From positions 1 to 44,010 of the forward strand of contig CALGUK010000020.1 of assembly GCA_937920235.1 (NCBI GenBank): a DNA stretch of 44,010 bases, written 5' to 3'. Positions 25,309-33,418 of this stretch are shown here, one piece after another. The position numbers and the translations under genes are program-made. How positions within the stretch are numbered: the first letter of the stretch is position 1; each line of letters begins with the position of its first letter. Under the pieces are notes generated by a model that was given only the letters and a program-made list of their open reading frames with translations, was not told the DNA's origin and made no database searches. The stretch comes from an uncultured Clostridia bacterium (GTDB lineage: Bacteria; Bacillota; Clostridia; Oscillospirales; Acutalibacteraceae).

Positions 25309-25478
25309 TTATATTTTTAGTTTTAACAGCACTTATCTTCGTATAGGTGCTGTTAATGTTTTCTTGAAATGGCTTAAACAACTTTTCATATTTATATCAT
25401 GAATTTTAAAACTTAAATTTGAACCGCCATAGAATTTAAGACGAAATTCATTATTAATTTATGAAAGGAGGATGTGCA

Positions 25479-25610
25479 ATGGATAAAAAGTATTATGAGG
25501 ATAAAATGCGTGAGATTTTAGATCGTGAGGTTAATACCGATGAGGATTGCATTCGACAGGTGGATGAACTTATGATGCTAGATGCGCAATATCTGTTGAG
25601 CAATATCTAA
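25479..25610 (+). CDS. Small 43-aa element protein
   Basis: A short acidic protein (MDKKYYEDKMREILDREVNT ... ending LLSNI), predicted as one or two amphipathic helices. AAAGGAGG eight to fifteen bases before the ATG is among the best ribosome sites in the window, which supports translation despite the small size. It lies just behind the iteron array and before another small element gene. A hairpin tcaaatctg/cagatttga (25640-25664) follows. No function is recognised. Confidence 0.65.
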   Translation: MDKKYYEDKMREILDREVNTDEDCIRQVDELMMLDAQYLLSNI

Positions 25611-25859
25611 TGAAAAGATAATTTCACAGAATTAATTGGTCAAATCTGTTGGCGGCAGATTTGATTTAAAAATAATGAAGGAGAAGTTCAAATCGCAAAG
25701 TCGAGAAGCATTTGTCTGAAAGACGCAGCGCAGGAAGAAAGGGCACGTGATTTGTCAAAAGACAGATTTTCGTTAATAAGGAGTCGTTAAACAATTGGTA
25801 AATGCTGTATAAATGTTTTTCGCAAGGTAAAAAATAGATTATGAAAGGAATGGCAAGTT

Positions 25860-26132
25860 ATGTTAAATTATTTTGATTTAATAAACTTAAAAACTGCTGC
25901 TATTGCCGATTATTCTAAAGATAGCCTTGTTGATTTGCGTGACGTGAAGATAGATTCGGGTAAATCAGTGCCCGAAAAGATGAATGAATATTTTGAGCAA
26001 ATTAAGAACCCTTATCTTTTCAAAGTCGGCGATGTAAGAGTGAAGGTAAGTTTCGGCGGAGACCGCAGTTTTACCGATGCACTTGGAGCAGTAATTTCAA
26101 ATGGTGCAAATTACCAAACTAATTTGGGTTGA
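25860..26132 (+). CDS. Small element protein next to the recombinase (DUF6870-like)
   Basis: A 90-residue soluble protein with DSLVDLRDVKIDSGKSVPEKM, then YFEQIKNPYLFKVGDVRVKVSF. The pattern V-D-I/L-RDV-x-I ... QIKNPY-x(5)-G-x-x-V-KV-x-F is common in small proteins coded just before serine recombinases in Clostridia elements, and I believe this is the DUF6870 type. No enzyme motif is visible. AAAGGA precedes the ATG. It may serve the recombinase or the element's copy number; this is a guess from position. Confidence 0.65.
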   Translation: MLNYFDLINLKTAAIADYSKDSLVDLRDVKIDSGKSVPEKMNEYFEQIKNPYLFKVGDVRVKVSFGGDRSFTDALGAVISNGANYQTNLG

Positions 26133-26187
26133 TAAAAACACGAAGGTATGGTATACTACGGTTGTGTAGAAAAGCGGCCATACCTTC
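26129..26187 (+). promoter_or_regulatory. Recombinase promoter with flanking inverted repeat
   Basis: TTGATA (26129-26134), 17-bp spacer, extended -10 TGGTATACT (TATACT 26152-26157). A perfect 10-bp inverted repeat, gaaggtatgg (26142-26151) and ccataccttc (26178-26187), flanks the -10 and start site. It could be a repressor operator or a leader hairpin. Confidence 0.75.
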
Positions 26188-26216
26188 ATATTAAAAAATA
26201 TGGAGGCTAAAGCTTT

Positions 26217-27926
26217 ATGGCAAATTCTAAATATGCAGAAATTTTAGAGCAGTCCTCCGTACCAAATAAGGTTTGGAAGACTGCTCTTTATCTTCGTCTG
26301 TCCCGTGATGACGGAACTGAGACGGAGAGTAACTCGATTGCGTCGCAACGAGAAATTTTAAAAGAATATTTAAAACGGTGTCCGGATATGGAACTCGTTG
26401 AGATTTATTCTGATGACGGTTACAGCGGTACGAATTTTGACCGTCCTGATTTTATCAGAATGATGGAGGACGTTTATTCCGGCAAAATCAACTGTATCGT
26501 TGTAAAAGACCTTTCACGTTTTGGGCGAAACTATATTGAGATAGGAAATTATCTCGATAATGTTTTTGTTCGCCAGCGTGTTAGGTTTGTAGCGATAAAT
26601 AATAATTACGACAATTTAAGCACAGGTAACAATGTGGTTAGCAATTTGCTGACTTTAAGTATTACCAACGTTACAAACGAATCTCAGGCGGCGAGTACGT
26701 CTGTTAACGTGCGGGGTACGCTGAATTTAAGGCGTCAGCAAGGAAAGTTTATCGGTTCTTTTCCGACCTACGGATACCTAAAAGACCCGGATGATAAACA
26801 TCATCTTATTATTGATGAGGAAACAGCACCGATAGTGCGAATGATTTTTGAACGCTTTATTGCGGGCGAAAGTATAATAGGTATTACTAAAGACCTGAAC
26901 GAAATGGGTATACCGAACCCGTCAATGTATAAAAAACAAAAGGGACTAAACTACAAGCATCCGTCAGGCAGAAGCAATGACGGTCTGTGGCCTGATAGTT
27001 CGGTGCGCCGAATTTTGCAAAACCGAATGTATGTTGGCGATATGGTGCAAGGCAAAAATACTACCTACAGTTATAAAATTAAGCAGTGCCGTGCAATACC
27101 TAAGGACGAGTGGATTATTGTTGAGGGAACCCATGAGCCTATTATCAGCCACGAAACCTTTGACAACGCACAGGCTCTTTTTAACAAGCATATTCGAAAG
27201 AGTCCGAAGAAGAAAAACGTTGATTTGTTTTCGGGAATTGTGCGGTGTGCAGACTGCAAGCGTGTAATGAATAAAAAGACCAACCAGCACTCGTATGGCA
27301 CTTATCACTATTACCGTTGTGTTACGGCTCGAAAACTTAAAAAATCGGCATGTACAAATCACACCATCCGCATTGATAAGTTGGAAGAGGTTGTTCTTTT
27401 GACTATTCAAAATATGATTAATACGGCGGTTACAATGAGTGATATGCTTGAATTAATAAATAATAACGCTAAAAGGAAAAAGGAATCAAGTCATATTCAA
27501 AAAGCATTGAATTCTCAAGTTGCTGAACGAGAGAAGTTGGTAGCAATGATTGCCGACCTTTATCCTGATTGGAAAAGTGGCGCTATTACTCAAGATGAGT
27601 ACCAGGTGTTAAAGGAACGGCTAAATGAGAAATTGAGTGTTCTGGACGAAAAAATTGCCGCACTAAATAAATCGGCAGAGCAATTCAAAAACGGTATTAA
27701 CGAAGATAACGATTTTGTAGCGCATTTTAAGAAGTACGGTAATATTGAGGCTTTAACAAGGCCGATAGTAACCGAACTTATAGAGGAGATTTTCGTACAC
27801 GAAGGCGGAGACATTGAGGTTGTATTCAAGTTCCAAGATGCTTATGCACAGGCAGTTGAATATATCGAACTCAATAAGCAACTCATCGAACCCGAAAATC
27901 CCGACAAAAAGAAAAAATCGGCGTAA
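26217..27926 (+). CDS. Large serine recombinase
   Basis: A 569-residue site-specific recombinase of the TnpX/TndX-like large serine type. The resolvase domain has the catalytic serine in ALYLRLSRDDG (S29) and the conserved SIASQR (R45), VKDLSRFGRNYIE and the helical spacer. The recombinase domain covers about 165-300. A zinc ribbon follows (CADCKRVM near 345, later YRC and SACTNH), then a coiled coil and a DUF4368-like end. All parts are intact, so the protein should integrate and excise its element between short core sites. GGAGG before the ATG sets the start. The broken spoVAD lies 1.25 kb downstream. Confidence 0.95.
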   Translation: MANSKYAEILEQSSVPNKVWKTALYLRLSRDDGTETESNSIASQREILKEYLKRCPDMELVEIYSDDGYSGTNFDRPDFIRMMEDVYSGKINCIVVKDLSRFGRNYIEIGNYLDNVFVRQRVRFVAINNNYDNLSTGNNVVSNLLTLSITNVTNESQAASTSVNVRGTLNLRRQQGKFIGSFPTYGYLKDPDDKHHLIIDEETAPIVRMIFERFIAGESIIGITKDLNEMGIPNPSMYKKQKGLNYKHPSGRSNDGLWPDSSVRRILQNRMYVGDMVQGKNTTYSYKIKQCRAIPKDEWIIVEGTHEPIISHETFDNAQALFNKHIRKSPKKKNVDLFSGIVRCADCKRVMNKKTNQHSYGTYHYYRCVTARKLKKSACTNHTIRIDKLEEVVLLTIQNMINTAVTMSDMLELINNNAKRKKESSHIQKALNSQVAEREKLVAMIADLYPDWKSGAITQDEYQVLKERLNEKLSVLDEKIAALNKSAEQFKNGINEDNDFVAHFKKYGNIEALTRPIVTELIEEIFVHEGGDIEVVFKFQDAYAQAVEYIELNKQLIEPENPDKKKKSA

Positions 27927-27952
27927 GATTTGTGTTGACAAGTTATATTTTA

Positions 27953-28003
27953 ATCTAAAAAACAGAATCAACCATGCAAGTTTATGATTGCATGGTTGAT
28001 TCT
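27953..28003 (-). terminator. Terminator of the zinc-ribbon gene (and partly of the recombinase)
   Basis: A perfect 16-bp stem, agaatcaaccatgcaa (27964-27979) and its complement (27988-28003). On the minus strand it is followed by CTGTTTTTTAG, so it mainly stops the minus-strand gene that ends at 28011. Confidence 0.85.
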
Positions 28004-28010
28004 CTATTAA

Positions 28011-28442
28011 TTAGCAATTTCCTATAATTGGAATTTTAATTGTGTATTTACATGAGGGATATTTTGAGCAACCTAAAAACTCACCAAATTTTCCTTCTCT
28101 AAATTTTAGGTTTGCACTACAATTTGGACAGGTGAACTCTAACTTTATAGACTCTGGATCTGTGCATATTTTTATATTATCTAATGACGAGTATCCAAAG
28201 AATGCAGTTAGTTTGTCTGTTTCAGCATCCATAATACGACAGAAATAATCGTTTATAAATATTCTATATGTTTTTGTGTCGTCAATATTAATAAGTTCTA
28301 GATACTCAGGAATAGTGATACCCAAAATTACAGAGTGATGTCTTCCGGTTGCATAGTATTTATTTTCAAATGTAGCCTTTAGTTCTGAACCAATGATATA
28401 TTTTTCATTATATCCGTTATACACGGGTTTCTTTTCTGTCAT
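28011..28442 (-). CDS. Topoisomerase-type zinc-ribbon protein
   Basis: A 143-residue protein. The last 40 residues are a C4 zinc ribbon as in the C-terminal repeats of topoisomerase I: CPNCSANLKFREGKFGEFLG, then CSKYPSCKYT. The first 100 residues show no known domain but are beta-rich (YRIFINDYFCRIMD). It lacks any topoisomerase catalytic part, so it is a single-ribbon nucleic-acid-binding protein, perhaps an accessory of the element. It has its own terminator and follows the XRE gene in the same direction with a 34-bp gap. Confidence 0.75.
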   Translation of the reverse strand: MTEKKPVYNGYNEKYIIGSELKATFENKYYATGRHHSVILGITIPEYLELINIDDTKTYRIFINDYFCRIMDAETDKLTAFFGYSSLDNIKICTDPESIKLEFTCPNCSANLKFREGKFGEFLGCSKYPSCKYTIKIPIIGNC

Positions 28443-28476
28443 AATATTTCCTTTCTGTTATTGCTATTTAGATCAA

Positions 28477-28968
28477 TTAGCTTTCTATTCCTAATATGCG
28501 TTTTACAGCTATTCTCAACTCAGGCTGCCTGCGTAATTCCGTTATAATTCTTACTTCGTCTCTGCCAAGGGGATTTTTACGCAAATCTTCGCAAAGCTTC
28601 CAATATTTTTGATTTTCGATTTCCTCTTTTTCAGTGATTTGTTTAAGGTTTTGAGTATTACACAAACCGTTAAATACAAGTATAGGTGTTCCGAATTCAT
28701 CAGCATCTATATAGCGCCACAAAGCTCTTCGAACAGATGAATCTGAGAGATCTAATCCGTTTTCTGTTACAATTCCGTCATTGAATAAATAATTAAAAGG
28801 TAAATCCAGTTTCTCGGCATATCTTCTCACGGTTTCTGCTTTTGGGGTAATGTGTTCTTTTTCAAAACGACAAATATTTTGTTTATGTGTCCCAAGTATT
28901 TCGGCAAGTAACTCTTGAGTCAACCCGTTTTCTTCACGATATCTTTTTAGTTTTTGTCCGAAAGTCAT
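28477..28968 (-). CDS. XRE-family transcription regulator
   Basis: A 163-residue regulator with an N-terminal Cro/C1 helix-turn-helix (LKRYREENGLTQELLAEILG, then KQNICRFEKEHITPKAETVRRYAEKL) and a 90-residue helical C-terminal part of unknown ligand. GAGGT lies 7 bases ahead of the ATG. A promoter on the minus strand reads TTGACT (29025-29030), 18-bp spacer, TATGAT (29001-29006). It probably controls itself, the zinc-ribbon gene and possibly element functions near the right border. Confidence 0.88.
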   Translation of the reverse strand: MTFGQKLKRYREENGLTQELLAEILGTHKQNICRFEKEHITPKAETVRRYAEKLDLPFNYLFNDGIVTENGLDLSDSSVRRALWRYIDADEFGTPILVFNGLCNTQNLKQITEKEEIENQKYWKLCEDLRKNPLGRDEVRIITELRRQPELRIAVKRILGIES

Positions 28969-29000
28969 TAATAGTACCTCGCTTCTTTATTCTTAAATAT

Positions 29001-29030
29001 ATCATATCACACTCGGTAATCATAAGTCAA
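29001..29030 (-). promoter_or_regulatory. Promoter of the XRE gene
   Basis: On the minus strand TTGACT (29030-29025), an 18-bp spacer and TATGAT (29006-29001), 32 bases before the ATG. Confidence 0.7.
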
Positions 29031-29183
29031 TACATATATTATATAAAGTAATAAAAAATGTTTACTTACGCAAGTATGGTCTACCTTTCGCATCTACCTA
29101 CCCATAGCAGCACCCATAAATAAAGTCTCGGAAACCGCATAAACAAAGGAAAAAATAAATTTCAAAAAATTTATGGTGTTCTC

Positions 29184-29591
29184 TTGACATTTTCCCCGGC
29201 GGCGGCAGACACCATTCAGAATTTTTTATCGGACACGAACACTGCCCCCGAAGATTATGACCTTATTCTGACCGGTGACCTCGGTAAAATCGGCTCTGAA
29301 TTGCTGATTGATCTGTTAAAGAAAGATTTTGACATCGATATCTCCCCTGTTCACAATGACTGCGGTCTTATGATTTACGATCTCGACACCCAGGATGTTC
29401 ATTCGGGAGGTTCGGGTTGCGGATGCAGTGCGGCTGTATTGAACTCCGTAATTATGCGCAAATTGTATCATAAGGAGTTGAACAGTGTGCTTTTTGTCGG
29501 AACGGGAGCGTTGCTCTCTACCACCTCGACCTATCAAGGCGAAAGCATACCGTCAATTGCTCACGGAGTTCTTTTAACGAGTGGTGAATAA
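29184..29591 (+). pseudogene. spoVAD: SpoVAD, C-terminal fragment (5' part missing)
   Basis: About 135 codons match the last two fifths of SpoVAD, the thiolase-fold protein that binds dipicolinic acid during its uptake into the forespore: SPAAADTIQNF, EDYDLILTGDLGKIGSELLIDLL, SGGSGCGCSAAVLNS, LNSVLFVGTGALLSTTSTYQGE and SIPSIAHGVLL. Intact proteins are about 335 residues, so some 200 N-terminal residues are absent. Homology stops near 29187; sequence before it reads open to 29121 but does not look like SpoVAD and has no ribosome site. The break is near a serine recombinase. No other part of spoVAD is in the window. Confidence 0.88.
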
Positions 29592-29596
29592 TATAT

Positions 29597-29737
29597 ATGA
29601 ATATGGCTAAAGATATTAACGTAATTTCAAATCTCGGAACGACACTTAAGGTCCTTAAGTTTCTTGAAGCGGCACTGACCGTTGGGATAATAGCCTTTAC
29701 CGTTTTAAGAGCTATCACAATTTTCAAAGAAGAATAG
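29597..29737 (+). CDS. Small 46-aa single-membrane-span protein
   Basis: An open frame of 46 codons (MNMAKDINVISNL ... KFLEAALTVGIIAFTVLRAI ... FKEE) with one membrane helix, starting six bases after the spoVAD fragment. Normally spoVAE would be expected here and is not present. The ribosome site is weak (gtggtg), so translation may depend on coupling to spoVAD. Family unknown. Confidence 0.5.
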   Translation: MNMAKDINVISNLGTTLKVLKFLEAALTVGIIAFTVLRAITIFKEE

Positions 29738-29754
29738 AATGTTTCAGAAATATA

Positions 29755-29785
29755 AAAACCACCGGCTGAGTCGGTGGTTTTAATT
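29755..29785 (-). terminator. Bidirectional terminator before the LRR gene
   Basis: aaaaccaccg (29755-29764) pairs with cggtggtttt (29772-29781); A and T tracts lie on both sides, so it serves the spoVAD remnant on the plus strand and the LRR gene on the minus strand. Confidence 0.87.
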
Positions 29786-29808
29786 TGAGCTGTTAAATTG
29801 TTTAATAC

Positions 29809-32800
29809 TTAATTGTCATAAGTTTTTGTTATACCGAAGAGTGAACGGAAGAAACCACCGATTTTGTCGAAAAAGCCTGATTTTGAATAAAGTTCGACAT
29901 AATCAGTCGCTAAAACTTTACCATCAGCATCGTAGAGAGTAGCTGTGATTGTGTCATAACCCTTGTCTTCTGCTGTTGCGTATGTATCATAATTATTTCC
30001 TATATCCCATCCTAATGAGAAATAACCCTCACAGTCCCATTCAATATATGAGCCTTCAGGAACAGTACCATCAATTATCGCATGAAGAATAATTGTGTCT
30101 TTATTACGGATTGTTGTTCGTGATGGCTGTTGGATGTGGAAATTGAAATTATAGTCAGGGTTTTCAGGTTCATTTGAATTTGTTGGGGTAATCAATTCCT
30201 GTTTAACGGAATTTGTATCAGAGAAGATACCTATGATATAAACAATACAATCATCATCTGTTTTAGGTACATAATTAAATGTTATGTCCCCATCTGCTTC
30301 TGCTGTTTTTTGGTCGATATAAAGCAATTCATTATTGGTAAAATCATTTATATCTGCTGTGTCGTTTAATACAACGATAACATATTCATTACCTAAAATC
30401 GCATTTGATGCAGTTGCACTATATACAGTTAATTCACTTGATTTTGCCATAGCAAATGACATCATTTTTGGTTGCTTCGACTTTAATGAATATGTAGTGC
30501 CTGTTGAATTATAATGAATTGTAGCATTTGTCAAGTTTTCGTTATCTGAACCGATTGATATTTTATTCCATTGTTCTTCCGTACCTGAATAATATACATC
30601 TGTAAGGCTGGAGCAATATTCAAATGCAGAATAACCGATTGTTGTTACGCTATCACCGATTATTACATCTGTAAGGCTGTCGCACCATGCAAATGCATCA
30701 TCACCGATTGTTGTTACGCTGTCAGGGATTGTTATACTTGTAAGGCTGTCGCACCATGCAAATGCATCATCACCGATTGTTGTTACGCTGTCAGGGATTG
30801 TTATACTTGTAAGGCTGTCGCAATCATAAAATGCATCATTACCGATTGTTGTTACGCTGTCGGGGATTGTTATACTTGTAAGGCTGTCGCAATATGCAAA
30901 TGCATAATTACCAATTGTTGTTACGCTGTCAGGGATTGTTATACTTGTAAGGCTGTCGCAATCATAAAATGCATCATTACCGATTGTTGTTACGCTGTCG
31001 GGGATTGTATAACTTGTTCGTGCATTACCAGTAGGATATTGAATAAGAGTTGTTTTATCTTTATTAAATAACACACCGTATTCGTCACTTGAATAACTTT
31101 TGTTATTACTATCTACCGTTATACTTGTAAGGCTGTCGCAATAAGCAAATGCATAATCACCGATTGTTGTTACGCTGTCAGGGATTGTTATACTTGTAAG
31201 GCTCTTGCAATCATAAAATGCATAATCACCGATTGTTGTTACGCTGTCAGGGATTGTTATACTTGTAAGGCTGTCGCAATGATGAAATGCATAATCACCA
31301 ATTGTTGTTACGCTGTCGGGGATTGTTATGCTTGTAAGGCTGTCGCAATCAGAAAATGCATAATTACCGATTGTTGTTACGCCATTGTTTATAACAACTT
31401 TTTTAATGCTGTATTCATAGCTTTCCCAAGGACGATTATAATAATTGTAACTATTCATCGCGCCTGTGCCCGAAATAGTCAAAGTACCTGTAGATTCATC
31501 AAACGACCAATAAGCATTTTCACCACAGTTGCCGGAAAAAGGCGAATCATCGTCATTCCCGTCAGAATCATCAGAGCCTGGAGTATTTGTATTGTCACTA
31601 CTTGAATACGGACAATTACCCCAACCAAACTCATCATAAGTAAAAGAGAAGTAAAAGTTGACAATATCAATTTTAATATCTAAAAAAGTAACAGTTAGGT
31701 CCTTTTTCCATTTTGTACCTTCACCGAAAACTATCTTGCCAGATAATGAACCAACAAGGTCAATGTCACCATCCAAGCAGGAATTACACTCATGTAAATC
31801 ACCATTATTTGTAGATATAGTAGCTGTTAGTTTTGCTCCAATTTCAGTTCCTAATTCAAATCTTAAAATTTTCTTGCTGATAACCGAAACATTGGGTGCT
31901 AAATCAACACCAACAAATATTTCACCTTCAATTTTAAATTCAGGTTTAAAACTTGGCTTTTTTGTTTTATTAACAAGACCATCTTTTGAATTAAATCCAA
32001 ATCCTACCGTAAATTTTAATGTTGCATCGAAAGAAGCCTTTACTGATGCTTCCACAATTATTTTAGGCGAAATGCCAACATAAACACCTGCACAAGGACT
32101 AATATCAAAGGATTTAAGTTTAACTTCTAATCGCCCTACGCCCTCAAGTGAAATATTCAAGCCAATAGATGGTGTAATTGTAAATTCTATTTCTGAAAAT
32201 TCTTTGCTAATATAATACTTGAATGTTCCCTTAACAGTTACTCCGGCTGTACCTGATATGCTTATTTTTCCTGTCAAAGAAACATTGTTACTAATTTTAT
32301 TAGGTTCTTTTGGCTTTATCTCTTTTTTTAGTTCGAAATTGTGCTTGAATGTTATAGATTTATCGCTTTCCCATGCATAAGTACTGATTTCATCATCAGG
32401 TTCTTCAACCTCTTCACAACCTAAATATGTTACACCTTCTTCCAATTCTTCGTCTTCATTAAGAGCAAATTCACCTGAGGTCATTTTGTTATCAATTTTT
32501 ACAACATCAAAGACTTCTTCCAATGATGCTTCCGCTTCTGTGATATAGGCTGTTGTCCCGTCAATATCAACAGCACCTACTTTAATAAAAGTAAGTTCTT
32601 CAACATTCCCGTTATCGAAATAGAAAATATCATCTTTTTTCAAAGATGTAATCTGCTCATCAATGTTACCAAATGTGTAAACACCTGTTTCTTCGTCATA
32701 AGAAACCAACACATTTGTCCTACCGTCGTTTGTGATTGTTGATGTCTCATCTGACATAACAAGGAAGTTGGTTGTTTCATCTTTGTCAAGATTAATAACC

Positions 32801-33333
32801 TTATCTTCGTCGTAATCATCAATAGTTGTTGCAGCAAAATCTTCATACACCTTTGTCATTTCATTACAAGTATATGCTTTACATAATGGTGCAGCATTAT
32901 CATCAAGCATAAATGCTTTTAACACGAAGTAGTCAGGAAGCTCATCCTCAAATTCGACAAATGCTTCTGTATCTTCTGCAAAAACATCTATCGATGCAGA
33001 TGTAATCATTCTACCTGTATCTTCTTCGTAAGCTGCGACCATAATTGTACAGCCCTGTTGTGTTGCAAAGGTTACAAGGGCACAATATCCCTCATATTCA
33101 ATGTCAGATATGTAATATTCACCATTCTGCTCACCCGTGTACTCGCTTAATGAGTCTGTCATCATTTCACCAAATGAGTTAGTTGCTGTAAAACTCATAT
33201 CACCCATATCTGTTGATATATTTTGATTGTTTTTTGTGTTTTCTTCTGCCGCAAGTGTACTGAATGGCAAAGATGTTGCCAAAATCGTTACAACGAGCAA
33301 TACAGACAATGCTTTAATAAATGCTCTTTTCAT
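29809..33333 (-). CDS. Large secreted BspA-type leucine-rich-repeat protein
   Basis: A 1174-residue exported protein: signal peptide (MKRAFIKALSVLLVVTILAT ... LAA), about 550 residues of beta-rich sequence of no known family, a DSDGNDDD linker, then about eleven LRR_5 repeats of 23 residues with LTSITIPDSVTTIGDYAFYDC as the core, an Ig-like C-terminal region and the aromatic end FFDKIGGFFRSLFGI. Such LRR proteins act in adhesion or cell-surface binding. ATG at 33333 is chosen since GGAGG is eight bases ahead. It follows a lipoprotein gene in the same operon. The terminal motif recurs in the secreted protein at 39153. Confidence 0.9.
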   Translation of the reverse strand: MKRAFIKALSVLLVVTILATSLPFSTLAAEENTKNNQNISTDMGDMSFTATNSFGEMMTDSLSEYTGEQNGEYYISDIEYEGYCALVTFATQQGCTIMVAAYEEDTGRMITSASIDVFAEDTEAFVEFEDELPDYFVLKAFMLDDNAAPLCKAYTCNEMTKVYEDFAATTIDDYDEDKVINLDKDETTNFLVMSDETSTITNDGRTNVLVSYDEETGVYTFGNIDEQITSLKKDDIFYFDNGNVEELTFIKVGAVDIDGTTAYITEAEASLEEVFDVVKIDNKMTSGEFALNEDEELEEGVTYLGCEEVEEPDDEISTYAWESDKSITFKHNFELKKEIKPKEPNKISNNVSLTGKISISGTAGVTVKGTFKYYISKEFSEIEFTITPSIGLNISLEGVGRLEVKLKSFDISPCAGVYVGISPKIIVEASVKASFDATLKFTVGFGFNSKDGLVNKTKKPSFKPEFKIEGEIFVGVDLAPNVSVISKKILRFELGTEIGAKLTATISTNNGDLHECNSCLDGDIDLVGSLSGKIVFGEGTKWKKDLTVTFLDIKIDIVNFYFSFTYDEFGWGNCPYSSSDNTNTPGSDDSDGNDDDSPFSGNCGENAYWSFDESTGTLTISGTGAMNSYNYYNRPWESYEYSIKKVVINNGVTTIGNYAFSDCDSLTSITIPDSVTTIGDYAFHHCDSLTSITIPDSVTTIGDYAFYDCKSLTSITIPDSVTTIGDYAFAYCDSLTSITVDSNNKSYSSDEYGVLFNKDKTTLIQYPTGNARTSYTIPDSVTTIGNDAFYDCDSLTSITIPDSVTTIGNYAFAYCDSLTSITIPDSVTTIGNDAFYDCDSLTSITIPDSVTTIGDDAFAWCDSLTSITIPDSVTTIGDDAFAWCDSLTDVIIGDSVTTIGYSAFEYCSSLTDVYYSGTEEQWNKISIGSDNENLTNATIHYNSTGTTYSLKSKQPKMMSFAMAKSSELTVYSATASNAILGNEYVIVVLNDTADINDFTNNELLYIDQKTAEADGDITFNYVPKTDDDCIVYIIGIFSDTNSVKQELITPTNSNEPENPDYNFNFHIQQPSRTTIRNKDTIILHAIIDGTVPEGSYIEWDCEGYFSLGWDIGNNYDTYATAEDKGYDTITATLYDADGKVLATDYVELYSKSGFFDKIGGFFRSLFGITKTYDN
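30640..31400. repeat. 69-bp tandem repeats inside the LRR gene
   Basis: A 69-bp unit (23 codons) repeats with few changes: the string aaggctgtcgca starts at 30673, 30742, 30811, 30880 and 30949, and again at 31132, 31270 and 31339 with a variant between. A stretch of about 115 bp of other sequence splits the array into two blocks. The near identity points to recent duplication or conversion. Confidence 0.88.
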
Positions 33334-33370
33334 TTTCTTTTCCTCCAAAATTTTATTTGTTATATATTGA

Positions 33371-33398
33371 GATTCTTCGCTTAGCGCAGAATGACAAA
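33371..33398. repeat. Copy of a Clostridia interspersed palindrome
   Basis: gattcttcgcttagcgcagaat at 33371-33392, followed by gacaaa, matches the common intergenic repeat (gattcttcgctNcgctcagaatgaca) seen many times in Clostridia genomes, as I recall. Its centre is a palindrome (quoted here only as position). It lies between the LRR and the lipoprotein gene. Confidence 0.5.
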
Positions 33399-33418
33399 TT
33401 GATTTTTCGTTTTTCGTA

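Larger units (their letters stand above)
23996..25478. other. 1.5-kb non-coding region with repeat arrays and hairpins
   Basis: No coding frame with a start and ribosome site is seen on either strand. The stretch is very AT-rich and structured: an inverted repeat tgtatgcgcttt ... aaagcacataca (near 24032-24088), the hairpin agaaatttta/taaaatttct (24225-24248), hairpin atgatgctct/agagcatcat (about 24658-24708), the near-perfect palindrome tttatgattcgaaatcataa (about 24913-24933), plus two repeat arrays listed separately. This has the look of an origin, partition or transfer region of a mobile element. Confidence 0.7.
21600..28970. mobile_element. Backbone of a serine-recombinase integrative element (borders approximate)
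   Basis: The stretch holds a RemA-like gene, a winged-helix/nuclease-like gene, two related small DNA-binding-like genes, 1.5 kb of non-coding DNA with iteron-like arrays, small element genes and a large serine recombinase. The right border must lie between the recombinase and the broken spoVAD at about 29187. The left border is not visible; the defence genes from 5632 on may be cargo of the same element. No relaxase or type IV secretion gene is in the window, so its mobility class is open. Confidence 0.5.

Noticed and set aside
25668..25790. Frame reading ...SICLKDAAQEERARDLSKD...
   Set aside because: It looks protein-like but has no ATG, GTG or TTG start; a GAAGGAG stands before it. Possibly a relic; not strong enough to list.
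28011..28442. Topoisomerase fragment
   Set aside because: Only the zinc ribbon is shared; the rest is unrelated and the gene has its own ribosome site, length and terminator.
30640..31400. CRISPR-like array
   Set aside because: The 69-bp units are continuous in frame and encode 23-residue LRR repeats; there are no unique spacers.
31279..31605. Plus-strand open frame opposite the LRR repeats
   Set aside because: It is a by-product of the repeated codons of the minus-strand gene and has no ribosome site.
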